Shown piece by piece: positions 23,779-32,339 of a stretch of 64,000 bases of DNA (position 1 is its first letter; each line of letters starts with the position of its first letter). The translations under genes were made by a program, and so were the position numbers. The DNA is taken from NCBI GenBank assembly GCA_021770615.1, contig JAETQR010000012.1:33057-97056 (forward strand), given 5' to 3'. Origin of the DNA: Lachnospiraceae bacterium (GTDB lineage Bacteria > Bacillota_A > Clostridia > Lachnospirales > Lachnospiraceae). The notes under the pieces were generated by a model, which was given only the letters and a program-made list of their open reading frames with translations, had not been told where the DNA came from and did no database searches.

Positions 23779-25596
23779 TTATACCTCCGGAACCGGATCG
23801 ATGATCATTTCCTCCAGAAAAGTCTCTCTGTCAAGAAATGGCGCCAGATCCTCCAACGGAGGCGACACTAATGTTCCATCTTCCAATCTCTTTGTCGCTG
23901 ATTTCGGTTCAAAATTCTGATCCGTGGAAACCACGATCTCACAGATCACCGCTCCTTCCGTTGCAAATACACTGCGTATCGTCTCCGTCAGGGTATCATT
24001 GCTCTCACAGCGGAAAAACGGATAATCATAAGCATACGCGATCTTCTCAAGGTCCGGAAACTCCAGATCGTGGCTCTGCGGGCCGATTCCCACATAAGGC
24101 TCTCCAAAAAAGTTTGTCTGGGTCTGACGGATTGAATGATATCCGTTATTATTAATCACAAAGATTTTGATCGGAAGTTTATTCGTCCGGATCGTCTGCA
24201 ATTCCTGGAGATTCATCTGGATACTTCCGTCACCACTCAGGCATACCAGTTCTCTGCCCCCTTCCGCCACACAGGCTCCGATCGCCGCCGGCAGATCATA
24301 TCCCATGGATGCGATCGCAGAATTGATGATAAATCTCTGATCCTTCTTGATCTCATAGCCATGGCTTCCCACGACGCAGGCAGATCCATTCCCCACTACC
24401 GTTACATAGCCCTCCGGCAGAACCCTGCTCACTTCTTTAATAAAAGCATATACATTTGCCAGACCTTTCTGCTCATAGTGTTTTGGAAGAACGACCGGAT
24501 ATGCCTCTTTCCAGTGCGTACATTTTTCTAACCAGAATGGATCGGTGTCAAGTTTGGTATCCCCTAATGTCTCATTCATCAGCTGCATCAGTTCTTTTAC
24601 ATCTGCACATACAGGCATGTCCACATGGATCGTCGGCTTTTTCAATTCCTCGCCATCCACATCCACCACGATCGTATAAGCTTCTCTCGCCCATGTCTTA
24701 AAATTATATCCGACCTGACGGATACTCAGGCGGCTTCCCAGCGAAAGCACCAAATCGCTGTTCTGGATCGCAAAATTTCCAGCCCGGTCGCCCATGATAC
24801 CACCACGTCCCACATACAAGGGATGTTTGTCCTCGATCAGATCAATACTGTTCCAACCGGTCACAACCGGAATATTCAGCTTCTCGACCAGTTCACAGAA
24901 TTCGGGATAACCACCGGATATCCGGATTCCATTTCCCGCATTGATGACTGGTCTCTTTGCCTGCCTGATCTTTCTCAATATTTTTTCTATCGTCTCTCTG
25001 GACGGCTTTATCGGCTTTTCATCAATACATTCCGTTGGGTCAAACGAACGAAGCTCCTCTGTCTCAATAAAGGATCCCTGCACGTTTAACGGGATATCCA
25101 GCCAGCACGGACCCGGCCTTCCCGTCTGCGCCAGATACAACGCCTTCTCCAGACAATACTTAATGTCCATCGGATTAATGACCATCTCGCAGTATTTCGT
25201 CATACTGTCTACCGCTTTACATATATCAAATTCCTGATCCCCCATGGCACGTATTCCAAGCCCGGTACTTCTGGCCGTCGTGTCATAGCGGACCTGACCG
25301 GAAAGAACAAGCATCGGGATCGAATCCAGCCACCCGCCTACTACTCCCGTGATGGCATTGGTGCCGCCCGGCCCGGTCGTCACACAAACTGCACCGATCT
25401 TATTATGCATACGCGCATACGCCTCTCCGGCGATCGCGCATGCCTGCTCGTGATGCTGATACACGCAGTGAAGTCCCTCCTGATGCCCAAGGCCATCGTT
25501 CAGATGCATCGCACCGCCGCCCGTAACAGTAAATACCGTATCAATGCCATGTTCCACTAAAAATCCTGCTACATAATTTGATAATTTTATTTTCAT
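23779..25596 (-). CDS. Acetolactate-synthase-like thiamine pyrophosphate enzyme
   Basis: A 605-residue TPP-dependent enzyme of the IlvB superfamily. The start is at MKIKLSNYVAGFL (25596), with AGGAG six bases upstream. The catalytic glutamate lies in YQHHEQACAIAGEAYAR, the central FAD/ADP-type domain in the middle, and the TPP motif GDGSIQMNLQELQ...NNNG near residue 480. No small regulatory subunit or other branched-chain gene is adjacent. Similar stand-alone enzymes occur in sugar or polysaccharide gene clusters and may use substrates other than pyruvate, so true acetolactate synthase activity is not assured. It converges with the Csp-like gene. Confidence 0.8.
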   Translation of the reverse strand: MKIKLSNYVAGFLVEHGIDTVFTVTGGGAMHLNDGLGHQEGLHCVYQHHEQACAIAGEAYARMHNKIGAVCVTTGPGGTNAITGVVGGWLDSIPMLVLSGQVRYDTTARSTGLGIRAMGDQEFDICKAVDSMTKYCEMVINPMDIKYCLEKALYLAQTGRPGPCWLDIPLNVQGSFIETEELRSFDPTECIDEKPIKPSRETIEKILRKIRQAKRPVINAGNGIRISGGYPEFCELVEKLNIPVVTGWNSIDLIEDKHPLYVGRGGIMGDRAGNFAIQNSDLVLSLGSRLSIRQVGYNFKTWAREAYTIVVDVDGEELKKPTIHVDMPVCADVKELMQLMNETLGDTKLDTDPFWLEKCTHWKEAYPVVLPKHYEQKGLANVYAFIKEVSRVLPEGYVTVVGNGSACVVGSHGYEIKKDQRFIINSAIASMGYDLPAAIGACVAEGGRELVCLSGDGSIQMNLQELQTIRTNKLPIKIFVINNNGYHSIRQTQTNFFGEPYVGIGPQSHDLEFPDLEKIAYAYDYPFFRCESNDTLTETIRSVFATEGAVICEIVVSTDQNFEPKSATKRLEDGTLVSPPLEDLAPFLDRETFLEEMIIDPVPEV

Positions 25597-25744
25597 CTCT
25601 GTCTCCTGTTCCCGGCCTGCCAACGCTCGCTTAAACCTGATCCGAAACTGGCGTCACCAGACTCTATGACTGTTTTATCTTTCTAAATTAAACGTTACTA
25701 TAACACCCTCACATTGTCAAGATAAACCCGTATTCTTTCACGAA

Positions 25745-26010
25745 AATCGATTTTCAGCGCTTGCACCTTTCTCAGAAACAGATAAAAAATTTGTACCGTA
25801 TCGGGAATATTTCCTGATGAAGACCGTATAAACGTGTCGGTCCTTAGGCTGCGTATTAGGTGTGATTTTTGCACTTGTTGCAAAAATTGCGCCTTGCAGC
25901 CTTTGTACCGCTACATGTTTATTTTAAGCGGGAGCGGGTCTGAATCAAGAAATATACCCGATACGGTACAAATTTCACTGGTCTCAGAAAGGTGCAAGCG
26001 CTAAAAATTT
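25745..26010. repeat. Long-form inverted-repeat element with about 50-bp arms
   Basis: The left arm (25751-25805: TTTTCAGCGCTTGCACCTTT ... GTACCGTATCGGG) and the right arm (25957-26010) are imperfect complements, flanking about 150 bases without a gene. The outer parts of both arms recur, in short form, at 43398-43505. It lies between the dfrA 3' end and the TPP gene promoter region. It has the look of a MITE or structured intergenic element, with no coding capacity. The rest of 25597-26028 shows no gene. Confidence 0.7.
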
Positions 26011-26028
26011 ATTTCCATGGGATTCTTT

Positions 26029-26550
26029 TCATTTACCATGCCTTTCATACTCCACAAACTCTCCCCACACTCCATCCTCACAAAATCGTTTTCCTGACGA
26101 AATCATTTCCCATCCACTCATAGCGTCCAGATTCGGAAAGAAAGCATCTGCCCTCTTTTCCTTTTCAATTTTTGTAATGAATGCCCGGGAAGCATATGGC
26201 TCAAATTCACGATATACCATTTCTCCGCCAATGACATAAATCTCCCGTGAAGTGTTTTCAATATGATCCATCACTTCTGCCACCGTGTGAAAAACGATCC
26301 ATGAGTCCCCTGCCGGATGCCCGTTCAAAAAACTCTCCCGCTCCTCATGTGTAAGGACAATGTTGATCCGGTCTGCAAGCGGCTTTCCGCCCGGAAGGCT
26401 TTCCATCGTCTTTCTTCCCATGATAACAATATTGCCCTTTGTCTTTTCCCTGAAAAATTTCATATCTGTCTTCAGATGGAACAGCAACGCATTCTCATAA
26501 CCGATTCCCCAGTTTTCATCCACCGCTGCAATAAGGCTTATTTCCCCCAT
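26029..26550 (-). CDS. folA: Dihydrofolate reductase
   Basis: A 173-residue enzyme reducing dihydrofolate with NADPH. Family motifs are present: SLIAAVDENWGIGYENALLFHLKTD at the N-terminus, with the substrate-binding acidic residue, VIMGRKTMESLPGGKPL for the cofactor, and YVIGGEMVYREF. Length is typical of chromosomal DHFR. It starts 23 bases after hflX, so the two are probably co-transcribed. thyA is not nearby. Confidence 0.93.
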   Translation of the reverse strand: MGEISLIAAVDENWGIGYENALLFHLKTDMKFFREKTKGNIVIMGRKTMESLPGGKPLADRINIVLTHEERESFLNGHPAGDSWIVFHTVAEVMDHIENTSREIYVIGGEMVYREFEPYASRAFITKIEKEKRADAFFPNLDAMSGWEMISSGKRFCEDGVWGEFVEYERHGK

Positions 26551-26573
26551 ATTCTATGTCTCCTGAATAACAT

Positions 26574-27887
26574 TTACATTACTTGGCTTATATATTCTGA
26601 CGGTATCTGTGCCCGGACAAAAATACCATCTTCTCTATACTCTTCGCTCTCAAGATTTCCATATTTACGGATAATCTGTATCTTTCCCGCTTCCTCATAG
26701 CAAAATGTTTTTTCAATGCGGACAAAGGCAGCGTTTAACAGTTCTTCTATTTTTTCAAGAAGCATCTCAAAACCGGTGCCATTTTTAGCAGATATCCTGA
26801 CTGCACTGTCGCTCTTTGGATCCTTAAACTCCATCCCCGCATCTTCCTGTGACAGCTTATCTATTTTATTGAATACCGTGATCACCGGTTTATCCTGTAT
26901 CCCAAGATTCTCCATCGTATCATAAACAACTTTCATATGAACCTCGTAGTTCTCATCGGAACAGTCCACCACGTGCAGGATCACATCCGCATACTTCGCC
27001 TCTTCAAGCGTACTGCGAAATGCCTGGATCAAATGATGAGGAAGCTTATTGATAAACCCAACCGTATCCGTAAATAAAATACTCTGTCCATTTTCAAATT
27101 CATAACTCCTCGTCGTCGGATCCAGTGTGGCAAAAAGCTTGTCCTCTTCCAACACATCAGCCTTCGTAAGCGCATTCAAAAGCGTTGATTTTCCTGCATT
27201 TGTATACCCGACGATCGAGACCACCCGGACTGCATTATTTTTTCTCTGTTTGCGCATCGTTTCCCGGTTTGTCACTACCTGCTTAAGCTGGCGGTTCAAC
27301 ATGGATATCCGCTCCCTGATCCTCCGCCGGTCCATTTCCAGTTTCTTCTCTCCCGGCCCTCTCGTACCGATGCCGCCGGTACTCCCCGCAGCACCGCCTC
27401 CGATCCTCGATAACGAGGTACCAAAACCAGTCAATCTGGACGCACGGTAACGAAGCTGTGCAAGCTCCACCTGGATTTTTCCCTCATTTGTATTTGCATG
27501 CGCCGCAAAAATATCCAGGATCATCACCGTCCGGTCAATAACCTTACACTGCAATTCCTCTCGCAGATTTGAAATCTGCGCCGGCGATAATTCATCGTCA
27601 CACACCACGGTGTCTGCTCCGGTATTCCGGATCATTTCCCGAAGTTCATCCAGCTTTCCTTTTCCGATATAAGTACCGGGATGGATCCCCTCCCGGTTCT
27701 GGACCAGCCTTCCCACTATCTCTGCTCCCGCTGTCTGTGCCAATTCCTCCAGTTCATCCAGGGAGGCCATCGCATCAAGCGGCACGCCTGTATGTGCCTT
27801 TTTCCCTATATCCGCATTCTCTCCTGACTGAACGGCCACGAGGATCACTTTCTCTTTTCGCTCTTCTGTTGTATACAAATCTGCCAC
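26574..27887 (-). CDS. hflX: GTPase HflX, ribosome-associated
   Basis: A 437-residue HflX-family GTPase, which binds and rescues stalled or heat-damaged 50S subunits. The N-terminal HflX domain has GAEIVGRLVQNR and GTYIGKGKLDELR; the glycine-rich middle is GGGAAGSTGGIGTRGPGE. The G domain has P-loop GYTNAGKSTLL, DTVGFI and NKID. The C-terminal extension is short and typical. It forms an operon with folA. Its upstream region carries a copy of the double-hairpin repeat at 27931. Confidence 0.95.
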   Translation of the reverse strand: MADLYTTEERKEKVILVAVQSGENADIGKKAHTGVPLDAMASLDELEELAQTAGAEIVGRLVQNREGIHPGTYIGKGKLDELREMIRNTGADTVVCDDELSPAQISNLREELQCKVIDRTVMILDIFAAHANTNEGKIQVELAQLRYRASRLTGFGTSLSRIGGGAAGSTGGIGTRGPGEKKLEMDRRRIRERISMLNRQLKQVVTNRETMRKQRKNNAVRVVSIVGYTNAGKSTLLNALTKADVLEEDKLFATLDPTTRSYEFENGQSILFTDTVGFINKLPHHLIQAFRSTLEEAKYADVILHVVDCSDENYEVHMKVVYDTMENLGIQDKPVITVFNKIDKLSQEDAGMEFKDPKSDSAVRISAKNGTGFEMLLEKIEELLNAAFVRIEKTFCYEEAGKIQIIRKYGNLESEEYREDGIFVRAQIPSEYISQVM

Positions 27888-27930
27888 TGGCCGTTCCTCC
27901 CCTCCGGATGCCTTATTTTACTATGATTTT

Positions 27931-27976
27931 GTGCAGCTTTAGCAACCTTGCCAATAAATTCGTCAGAACTTATTTT
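27931..27976. repeat. Double-hairpin intergenic repeat, copy A (5'-truncated)
   Basis: GTGCAGCTTTAGCAACCTTG and the following AATAAATTCGTCAGAACTTATT match the right part of copies at 52935 and 61617. The left arm of the first hairpin is missing. The second hairpin (AATAA-TTC / GAACTTATT) is kept with one change. It lies between the divergent hflX and NUDIX genes. Confidence 0.75.
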
Positions 27977-28012
27977 ACCATGCTTATCCCTGCAGTGTCA
28001 ACGAATCGTCTT

Positions 28013-28041
28013 TTGACAGTTCCCCTTTCCTATGCTAATAT
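28013..28041 (+). promoter_or_regulatory. SigA promoter of the NUDIX gene at 28105
   Basis: TTGACA (28013-28018), 17 bases, TAATAT (28036-28041), about 60 bases before the start codon. Confidence 0.7.
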
Positions 28042-28104
28042 AAGCCATATCAATAATATAACTTTTAAATAAAAAATGTATACACACAGAAATGGAGAAA
28101 ACCT

Positions 28105-28581
28105 ATGAAATCCAATCTCACTACCCTTTGTTATATCGAAGACAACGACCGCTATCTGATGCTGCACCGCACCAAAAAAGAAAGGGATATCAATAAAGAT
28201 AAATGGATCGGCGTAGGCGGCCATTTTGAACCCGGCGAATCCCCGGACGAATGCCTCCAAAGAGAGGTTATGGAGGAGACCGGGCTTACCCTCACTTCCT
28301 ATCAGCTGCGCGGCATCATTACCTTTTCTACAAATACATGGCCCACGGAATATATGTTTTTATATACGGCCAAAACAGCCACAACAAAAATCACAGAATG
28401 CAGCGAGGGTGACCTGGTATGGGTTTCCAAATCTGACATTGACTCTCTGAATCTTTGGACCGGAGACAAGATCTTTTTTAAACTGATGGCAGAGAGAACC
28501 GACATGTTTTCACTCAAACTCACCTATCACGATGACACACTCGTGTCCGCTATCCTGGATGGTGTGCCGTTGGAATTATGA
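28105..28581 (+). CDS. NUDIX hydrolase, MutT/8-oxo-dGTPase-like
   Basis: A 158-residue hydrolase with a complete Nudix box, GGHFEPGESPDECLQREVMEE, binding the catalytic metal. MutT-like members clean oxidised nucleotides such as 8-oxo-dGTP; the exact substrate cannot be told from sequence. A TGGAG ribosome site precedes the ATG. It stands alone with its own consensus promoter. Confidence 0.88.
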   Translation: MKSNLTTLCYIEDNDRYLMLHRTKKERDINKDKWIGVGGHFEPGESPDECLQREVMEETGLTLTSYQLRGIITFSTNTWPTEYMFLYTAKTATTKITECSEGDLVWVSKSDIDSLNLWTGDKIFFKLMAERTDMFSLKLTYHDDTLVSAILDGVPLEL

Positions 28582-28582
28582 G

Positions 28583-28626
28583 TAAAGCCACCAGAGCGCT
28601 TGTTTTTCAAGTGGTTCTTTTTTTAA
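28583..28626 (+). terminator. Bulged hairpin terminator after the NUDIX gene
   Basis: CCAC...CTTG and CAAGTGG form a stem with a seven-base bulge on the left side, followed by a run of seven or more T. Moderate support only. Confidence 0.4.
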
Positions 28627-28750
28627 ATTTCTCCGAAAATTCAATTAACAAAGGAAGGACTGGTAAGATATGAAATTCATATATGCAGAATACAATATGT
28701 ACCATAATAGTATTGATATAGCCACCTTTGGGTTGATGCAGAAGACAGCT

Positions 28751-29508
28751 TTAAACTGTGGTGATTTTAATTCCCCCGAATTCGGGGGAATTAAATCGCT
28801 TCAAAACCTTTGTAGTTTGTTCTTCCAAAATGGACATCTGATGTATGGCAATTTTGTTAAGTTTTATTAAGCGTTCTTTTTGGTTCAGTTCATCTTCAAT
28901 CAATACTGCGTTGATGTTTTCCATATTTGACAGACATATCAATTCATTTATACTCGCATAATCTCTGATATTGCCCTTTTTATCAGGATTCTTATCCCGC
29001 CATTGTTTCGCTGTCATGCCAAATAATGCCATATTCAGCACGTCAGCTTCCGATGCGTAAATAATGGAAGTTTGCTTTGGCGTAACTTCCGGCGGAATGA
29101 GATTGACTTTGATTGCATCGGTGTGTATCCGATAATTTATTTTTGCCAATTCCCTCTTAGCACTCCATCCGAGCAAATCCTGTTCTTCTTTCTTTAACCG
29201 TTCAAATTCCTTGATAAGGTATAATTTAAATTGCGGAGATACCCAGCTTGCAAACTCAAACGCAATATCCTTATATGCGTATGTACCGCCATATCGTCCC
29301 GCTTTTGCTACAATCCCCTTTGAATTTGTGCGGGATACATCTCTTCCCATATCCCAAGAAATTCTATTGTGTTTTTATTGCGTAACCATTTTTCTATCAG
29401 GGCAGGTCCGTTGTCAATTTTCCTTACCATATCGGTTAATGAGATATAATCATCTTCTTCAATCTGTAAAACTTGTATTTCCGTCCCGTCAACATTTAGT
29501 TTTCCCAT
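28751..29508 (-). pseudogene. KilA-N domain protein, frameshifted
   Basis: Two overlapping frames carry one former gene. The first (29508-29308) reads YISLTDMVRKIDNGPALIEKWLRNKNTIEFLGIWEE, the KilA-N start. The second (from about 29320) continues with GIVAKAGRYGGTYAYKDIAFEFASWVSPQFKLYLIKEFERLKKEE and a C-terminal domain. Compared with intact KilA-N proteins, roughly 20-30 residues around the junction are missing, so a deletion caused the frameshift. KilA-N proteins are phage-type DNA-binding antirepressors. The last codons lie in a perfect 30-bp palindrome. Confidence 0.8.
28766..28795. repeat. Perfect 30-bp palindrome at the KilA-N pseudogene 3' end
   Basis: TTTAATTCCCCCGAA (28766-28780) and its exact complement (28781-28795) meet with no loop. 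Both strands encode NSPEFGGIK across it. It may be a mobile-element end or a terminator core. Confidence 0.7.
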
Positions 29509-29521
29509 AAAAAGATTCCTT

Positions 29522-29971
29522 TCATTTAATAATCACATTCCATTTACCGTTTTCAATTACATATTGAAATTCCGTTAAATTATCATCTTTCATCACTTGA
29601 AGAAGTGGCGATAAGTCATTTACAATATTCTTTTTTGACAGTTCTGATTTTTTTACCCAAACCATTTCTCCTTCCCCTGATGATGTTACTTCTCCGAAAA
29701 ATTCGTCTGTATGAAATAGAAATACAATGTACCGCCCATTCTCAATGGGAAATTGCTTAATTCCACATAATCTTGGATTCTGAATATCAAGCCCCGTTTC
29801 CTCTTTCATTTCCCGAATGACAGCATCTATGATAGATTCATTTTTTTCAATATGTCCTCCGGGTAAAGTCAAACCTTTCCAATCATCTTTTAATCTGTTT
29901 TGTAAAAGGTATTTATCATTTTGATGGATTAGGCATAAAACCGTTAATTCGACATTTTCTGTTCTCTGCAT
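29522..29971 (-). CDS. NUDIX hydrolase
   Basis: A 149-residue hydrolase. The Nudix box is GGHIEKNESIIDAVIREMKEE, intact. It resembles the protein at 28105 only at family level, and shares the C-terminal pattern GEGEMVWVKKSEL. It starts three bases after the HAD gene stop and is clearly co-transcribed with it. A role in nucleotide-pool cleaning is likely, but the substrate is unknown. Confidence 0.85.
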   Translation of the reverse strand: MQRTENVELTVLCLIHQNDKYLLQNRLKDDWKGLTLPGGHIEKNESIIDAVIREMKEETGLDIQNPRLCGIKQFPIENGRYIVFLFHTDEFFGEVTSSGEGEMVWVKKSELSKKNIVNDLSPLLQVMKDDNLTEFQYVIENGKWNVIIK

Positions 29972-29974
29972 ACG

Positions 29975-30694
29975 CTATCCCTCCATATACCACTCTATTT
30001 CACTCCAGGTTTTTGCTGTCAGAATATTTTTATCTGCTGTGTAAGGCAGATCAATCGCCCCTATGTACCATATCGGCAGCAGACCGGCATTTAAAGAGCC
30101 TTTCACATCGCATTCATACTGATCCCCGATATACCAGACTTCGTTCGGCTGTAACTGCGCTTTTTCCAAAGCCAAATCGAATATCCTTTTGTTCGGTTTG
30201 CGGAAGATAAAATTACTTGAGGTAATAATAAATTCAAACGTATTTTCCGGAAGCAGTCTGTTGATACGTTCTGCAACCACAGAGGGAGCATAAGAAATAT
30301 TGCTGATTACGCCTGTGCGGATATCTTTGTCTTTCAAATATGCTAAAAAATCTTTTATACCCTCTGTTGGCATTCCGGGAGCAGCGGCATTCCAGAATAC
30401 GGTATCAATTTCAGAGTTGCTTAATGCAATCTCTATTCCCTGCGATTCATAAAGATAAGGCGTAAACATTGTATTGGGTATTTCTATCTGAAATAAGTGT
30501 CTTTTCTCAGGATCAAATCTCCCGAATTCCCGAATGATTTCATTTGCTTTGGCCTGCACCTGCTCTGCTGACAAATGATACTTATTTCTTGTAGCATATT
30601 GTAAAACAGCCTCTGTTCCCTTTACCCCGTCAAACTTCTGTTCTGCAATCAGCGTCTGACCATAATCGAACAATATCATTTTAGGTATTTTCAT
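29975..30694 (-). CDS. HAD-superfamily hydrolase with altered first motif
   Basis: A 239-residue HAD protein. Motif I reads LFDYGQTL: the nucleophile Asp is present, but the second Asp of the usual DxD, the general acid/base, is Gly. Motif II TGVISNIS, motif III lysine (RKPNKRIF) and motif IV GDQYECDV are present. I recall a clostridial subgroup with the same DYG motif, so this need not be decay, but catalysis may be slower or different. It pairs with the NUDIX gene, suggesting nucleotide or phosphate-ester clean-up. Confidence 0.82.
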   Translation of the reverse strand: MKIPKMILFDYGQTLIAEQKFDGVKGTEAVLQYATRNKYHLSAEQVQAKANEIIREFGRFDPEKRHLFQIEIPNTMFTPYLYESQGIEIALSNSEIDTVFWNAAAPGMPTEGIKDFLAYLKDKDIRTGVISNISYAPSVVAERINRLLPENTFEFIITSSNFIFRKPNKRIFDLALEKAQLQPNEVWYIGDQYECDVKGSLNAGLLPIWYIGAIDLPYTADKNILTAKTWSEIEWYMEG

Positions 30695-30711
30695 GTAAAT
30701 GCTCCTTCAAT

Positions 30712-31818
30712 TTACTTTCCCGCATAGGATAAGATCACCATCGCCCTGTATGTCACGTCGCACAGTTTTCTGGTCTTACTTTTCCAATCTTCTTCCAGCT
30801 GCCCGCCGGAATAAGTTCCCATCCCCTTCAAAGCATTTTCGCAAAAATTTACGCGGCAGATTCCCTGTTCATCAATGGAATCATAGATCATATCCACTTC
30901 TTTTTTCAACTGCGAAACCAAATCATATAAACCGCAACGGCACATGTACTCCACTAAATCCAGATACACCTGATGCGTTCCGCCTCTATTGCTTCCCAGC
31001 TCCATACCTTCTCTAAATGCGCCACAGCACCCGACCAAATGCCCGATATCCACACAATAGGCAGGGGAATAATCCAGCCCATTATCCTGCAAAAGCTTAT
31101 TGAATGCCTCCGCAAGCATAAATATATTTTCTTTACTACGCCATCTGTCTGTGTGTGCCAAAATGTCCAGATGATATCTGCAGGGCCATTTTTCCTGTTT
31201 CGGAAAAACATAGGCAATCCCCTTCGGATTCACTCTCTCAGGGCGCCTCTTTCTGATTTTCACAATATCTGTCACCGAATCGATCTCCGTAACCCTGCGA
31301 AAGGATTCCAGGGATATCGCTATCTCTTTGGAGATATCAAAGGACGCTTCATAGCCCGCTCTTGCAACGCAGGCCGCCATAATAATGTCAGACCCGGTTG
31401 CCGCATACTGATCACAGTCGGTGTCCCCGCTGCCGAACAAATCCGATTTCATGGTCTTAAATGCCTCTATCGCATTCTTTAATACGGGCGTATCCCGATA
31501 AATCAGCTTCTCTCCGAGATATTTCACACCCACTTCCTGATTTTCATAAGGTCCCGCCTCTTTATTCTGTCCGTGAAAACCATTCCCCAGCCAGCCGTTT
31601 CCCTTTTGACAGGCAACGATGCCCTGAATGATCTTCTCACGCATTACCTGCTCATGCAGTTTTTCTTTTTCTTCCTCTGTAATATTTTTCAGGATATCAT
31701 TCTTTACATGAAAAACAATAGACGGATTGGCATTTTCCAACAAAAAACCCGCCATTTTACCAAGTATGTCACGCTGCATGTTTTCTGCCGTTTCTTCGTT
31801 TTCCTTTTTCTTCGCCAT
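30712..31818 (-). CDS. Conserved protein of unknown function, alpha-helical toroid-like
   Basis: A 368-residue cytoplasmic protein. The start is placed at MAKKKENEETAEN (31818), preceded by AAGGGA, rather than 36 bases upstream where no ribosome site exists. It is mostly helical with repeated aromatic/glycine turns (GNGWLGNGFHG, GGTHQVYLDLVEYMCRCGLYDL) and several cysteines, which recalls alpha/alpha-toroid folds of prenyltransferase-like proteins. No catalytic motif is identifiable. It lies just before the HAD-NUDIX pair. Confidence 0.6.
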   Translation of the reverse strand: MAKKKENEETAENMQRDILGKMAGFLLENANPSIVFHVKNDILKNITEEEKEKLHEQVMREKIIQGIVACQKGNGWLGNGFHGQNKEAGPYENQEVGVKYLGEKLIYRDTPVLKNAIEAFKTMKSDLFGSGDTDCDQYAATGSDIIMAACVARAGYEASFDISKEIAISLESFRRVTEIDSVTDIVKIRKRRPERVNPKGIAYVFPKQEKWPCRYHLDILAHTDRWRSKENIFMLAEAFNKLLQDNGLDYSPAYCVDIGHLVGCCGAFREGMELGSNRGGTHQVYLDLVEYMCRCGLYDLVSQLKKEVDMIYDSIDEQGICRVNFCENALKGMGTYSGGQLEEDWKSKTRKLCDVTYRAMVILSYAGK

Positions 31819-32019
31819 ATAAATTTCCCTTCCGCCGCCTTCGGCTGGCGGCACAAATAGTATTAAAAGTATTCCAACTCTCTACGCTGTGCTGTAAAAT
31901 AGTTTGCGAGAAACTATACTACGAAGCACGGGAGGAGGAGTTGTAATGACTTTCTTTGTTTTAAAAAACATATAAATCAGTGTAAATTCTGCCTTTTCAA
32001 GCACAAAAGAAAACCTAGT

Positions 32020-32094
32020 TTATTCCATTTTATCAAAAACCATATCAGGATTTATAATAGCATCTTTATCAAAATCAAATTCTTCTAATAACAT
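32020..32094 (-). pseudogene. N-terminal remnant of a nucleoside-phosphorylase-like gene
   Basis: A strong AAGGAGGAG site precedes an ATG (32094) encoding only 24 residues, MLLEEFDFDKDAIINPDMVF..., then a stop. This matches from memory the start of clostridial phosphorylase-superfamily proteins (MLLxEFDxxxxAVINP). The rest of the gene is missing. A nearby nine-codon frame with an equally strong ribosome site at 31946 suggests more than one deletion here. Confidence 0.5.
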
Positions 32095-32261
32095 TACATC
32101 TCCTCCTTTGTCATAAAAACAGGAATTTACCTTCTCGGGAAATCCCGATTTGGCGTACTTACCACTTACAATCTTATCAAGCTTTATCTCTCTTGTAAAG
32201 AACAAGCCAATAGATTTCAAACGCATGGATGTGTTTGCCCTGATCAAATAGCAGGAAAAAC

Positions 32262-32290
32262 TTGACATAAAATAAGCGGATAATTATAAT
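32262..32290 (+). promoter_or_regulatory. Consensus promoter of kdgK
   Basis: TTGACA (32262-32267), exactly 17 bases, TATAAT (32285-32290), about 50 bases before the start codon. A short palindromic stretch, ATATCATATATGAT, lies between promoter and ribosome site. Confidence 0.85.
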
Positions 32291-32339
32291 CGTTATTAGA
32301 GATTAACTATATATATCATATATGATGGAGGGAAAAGAA

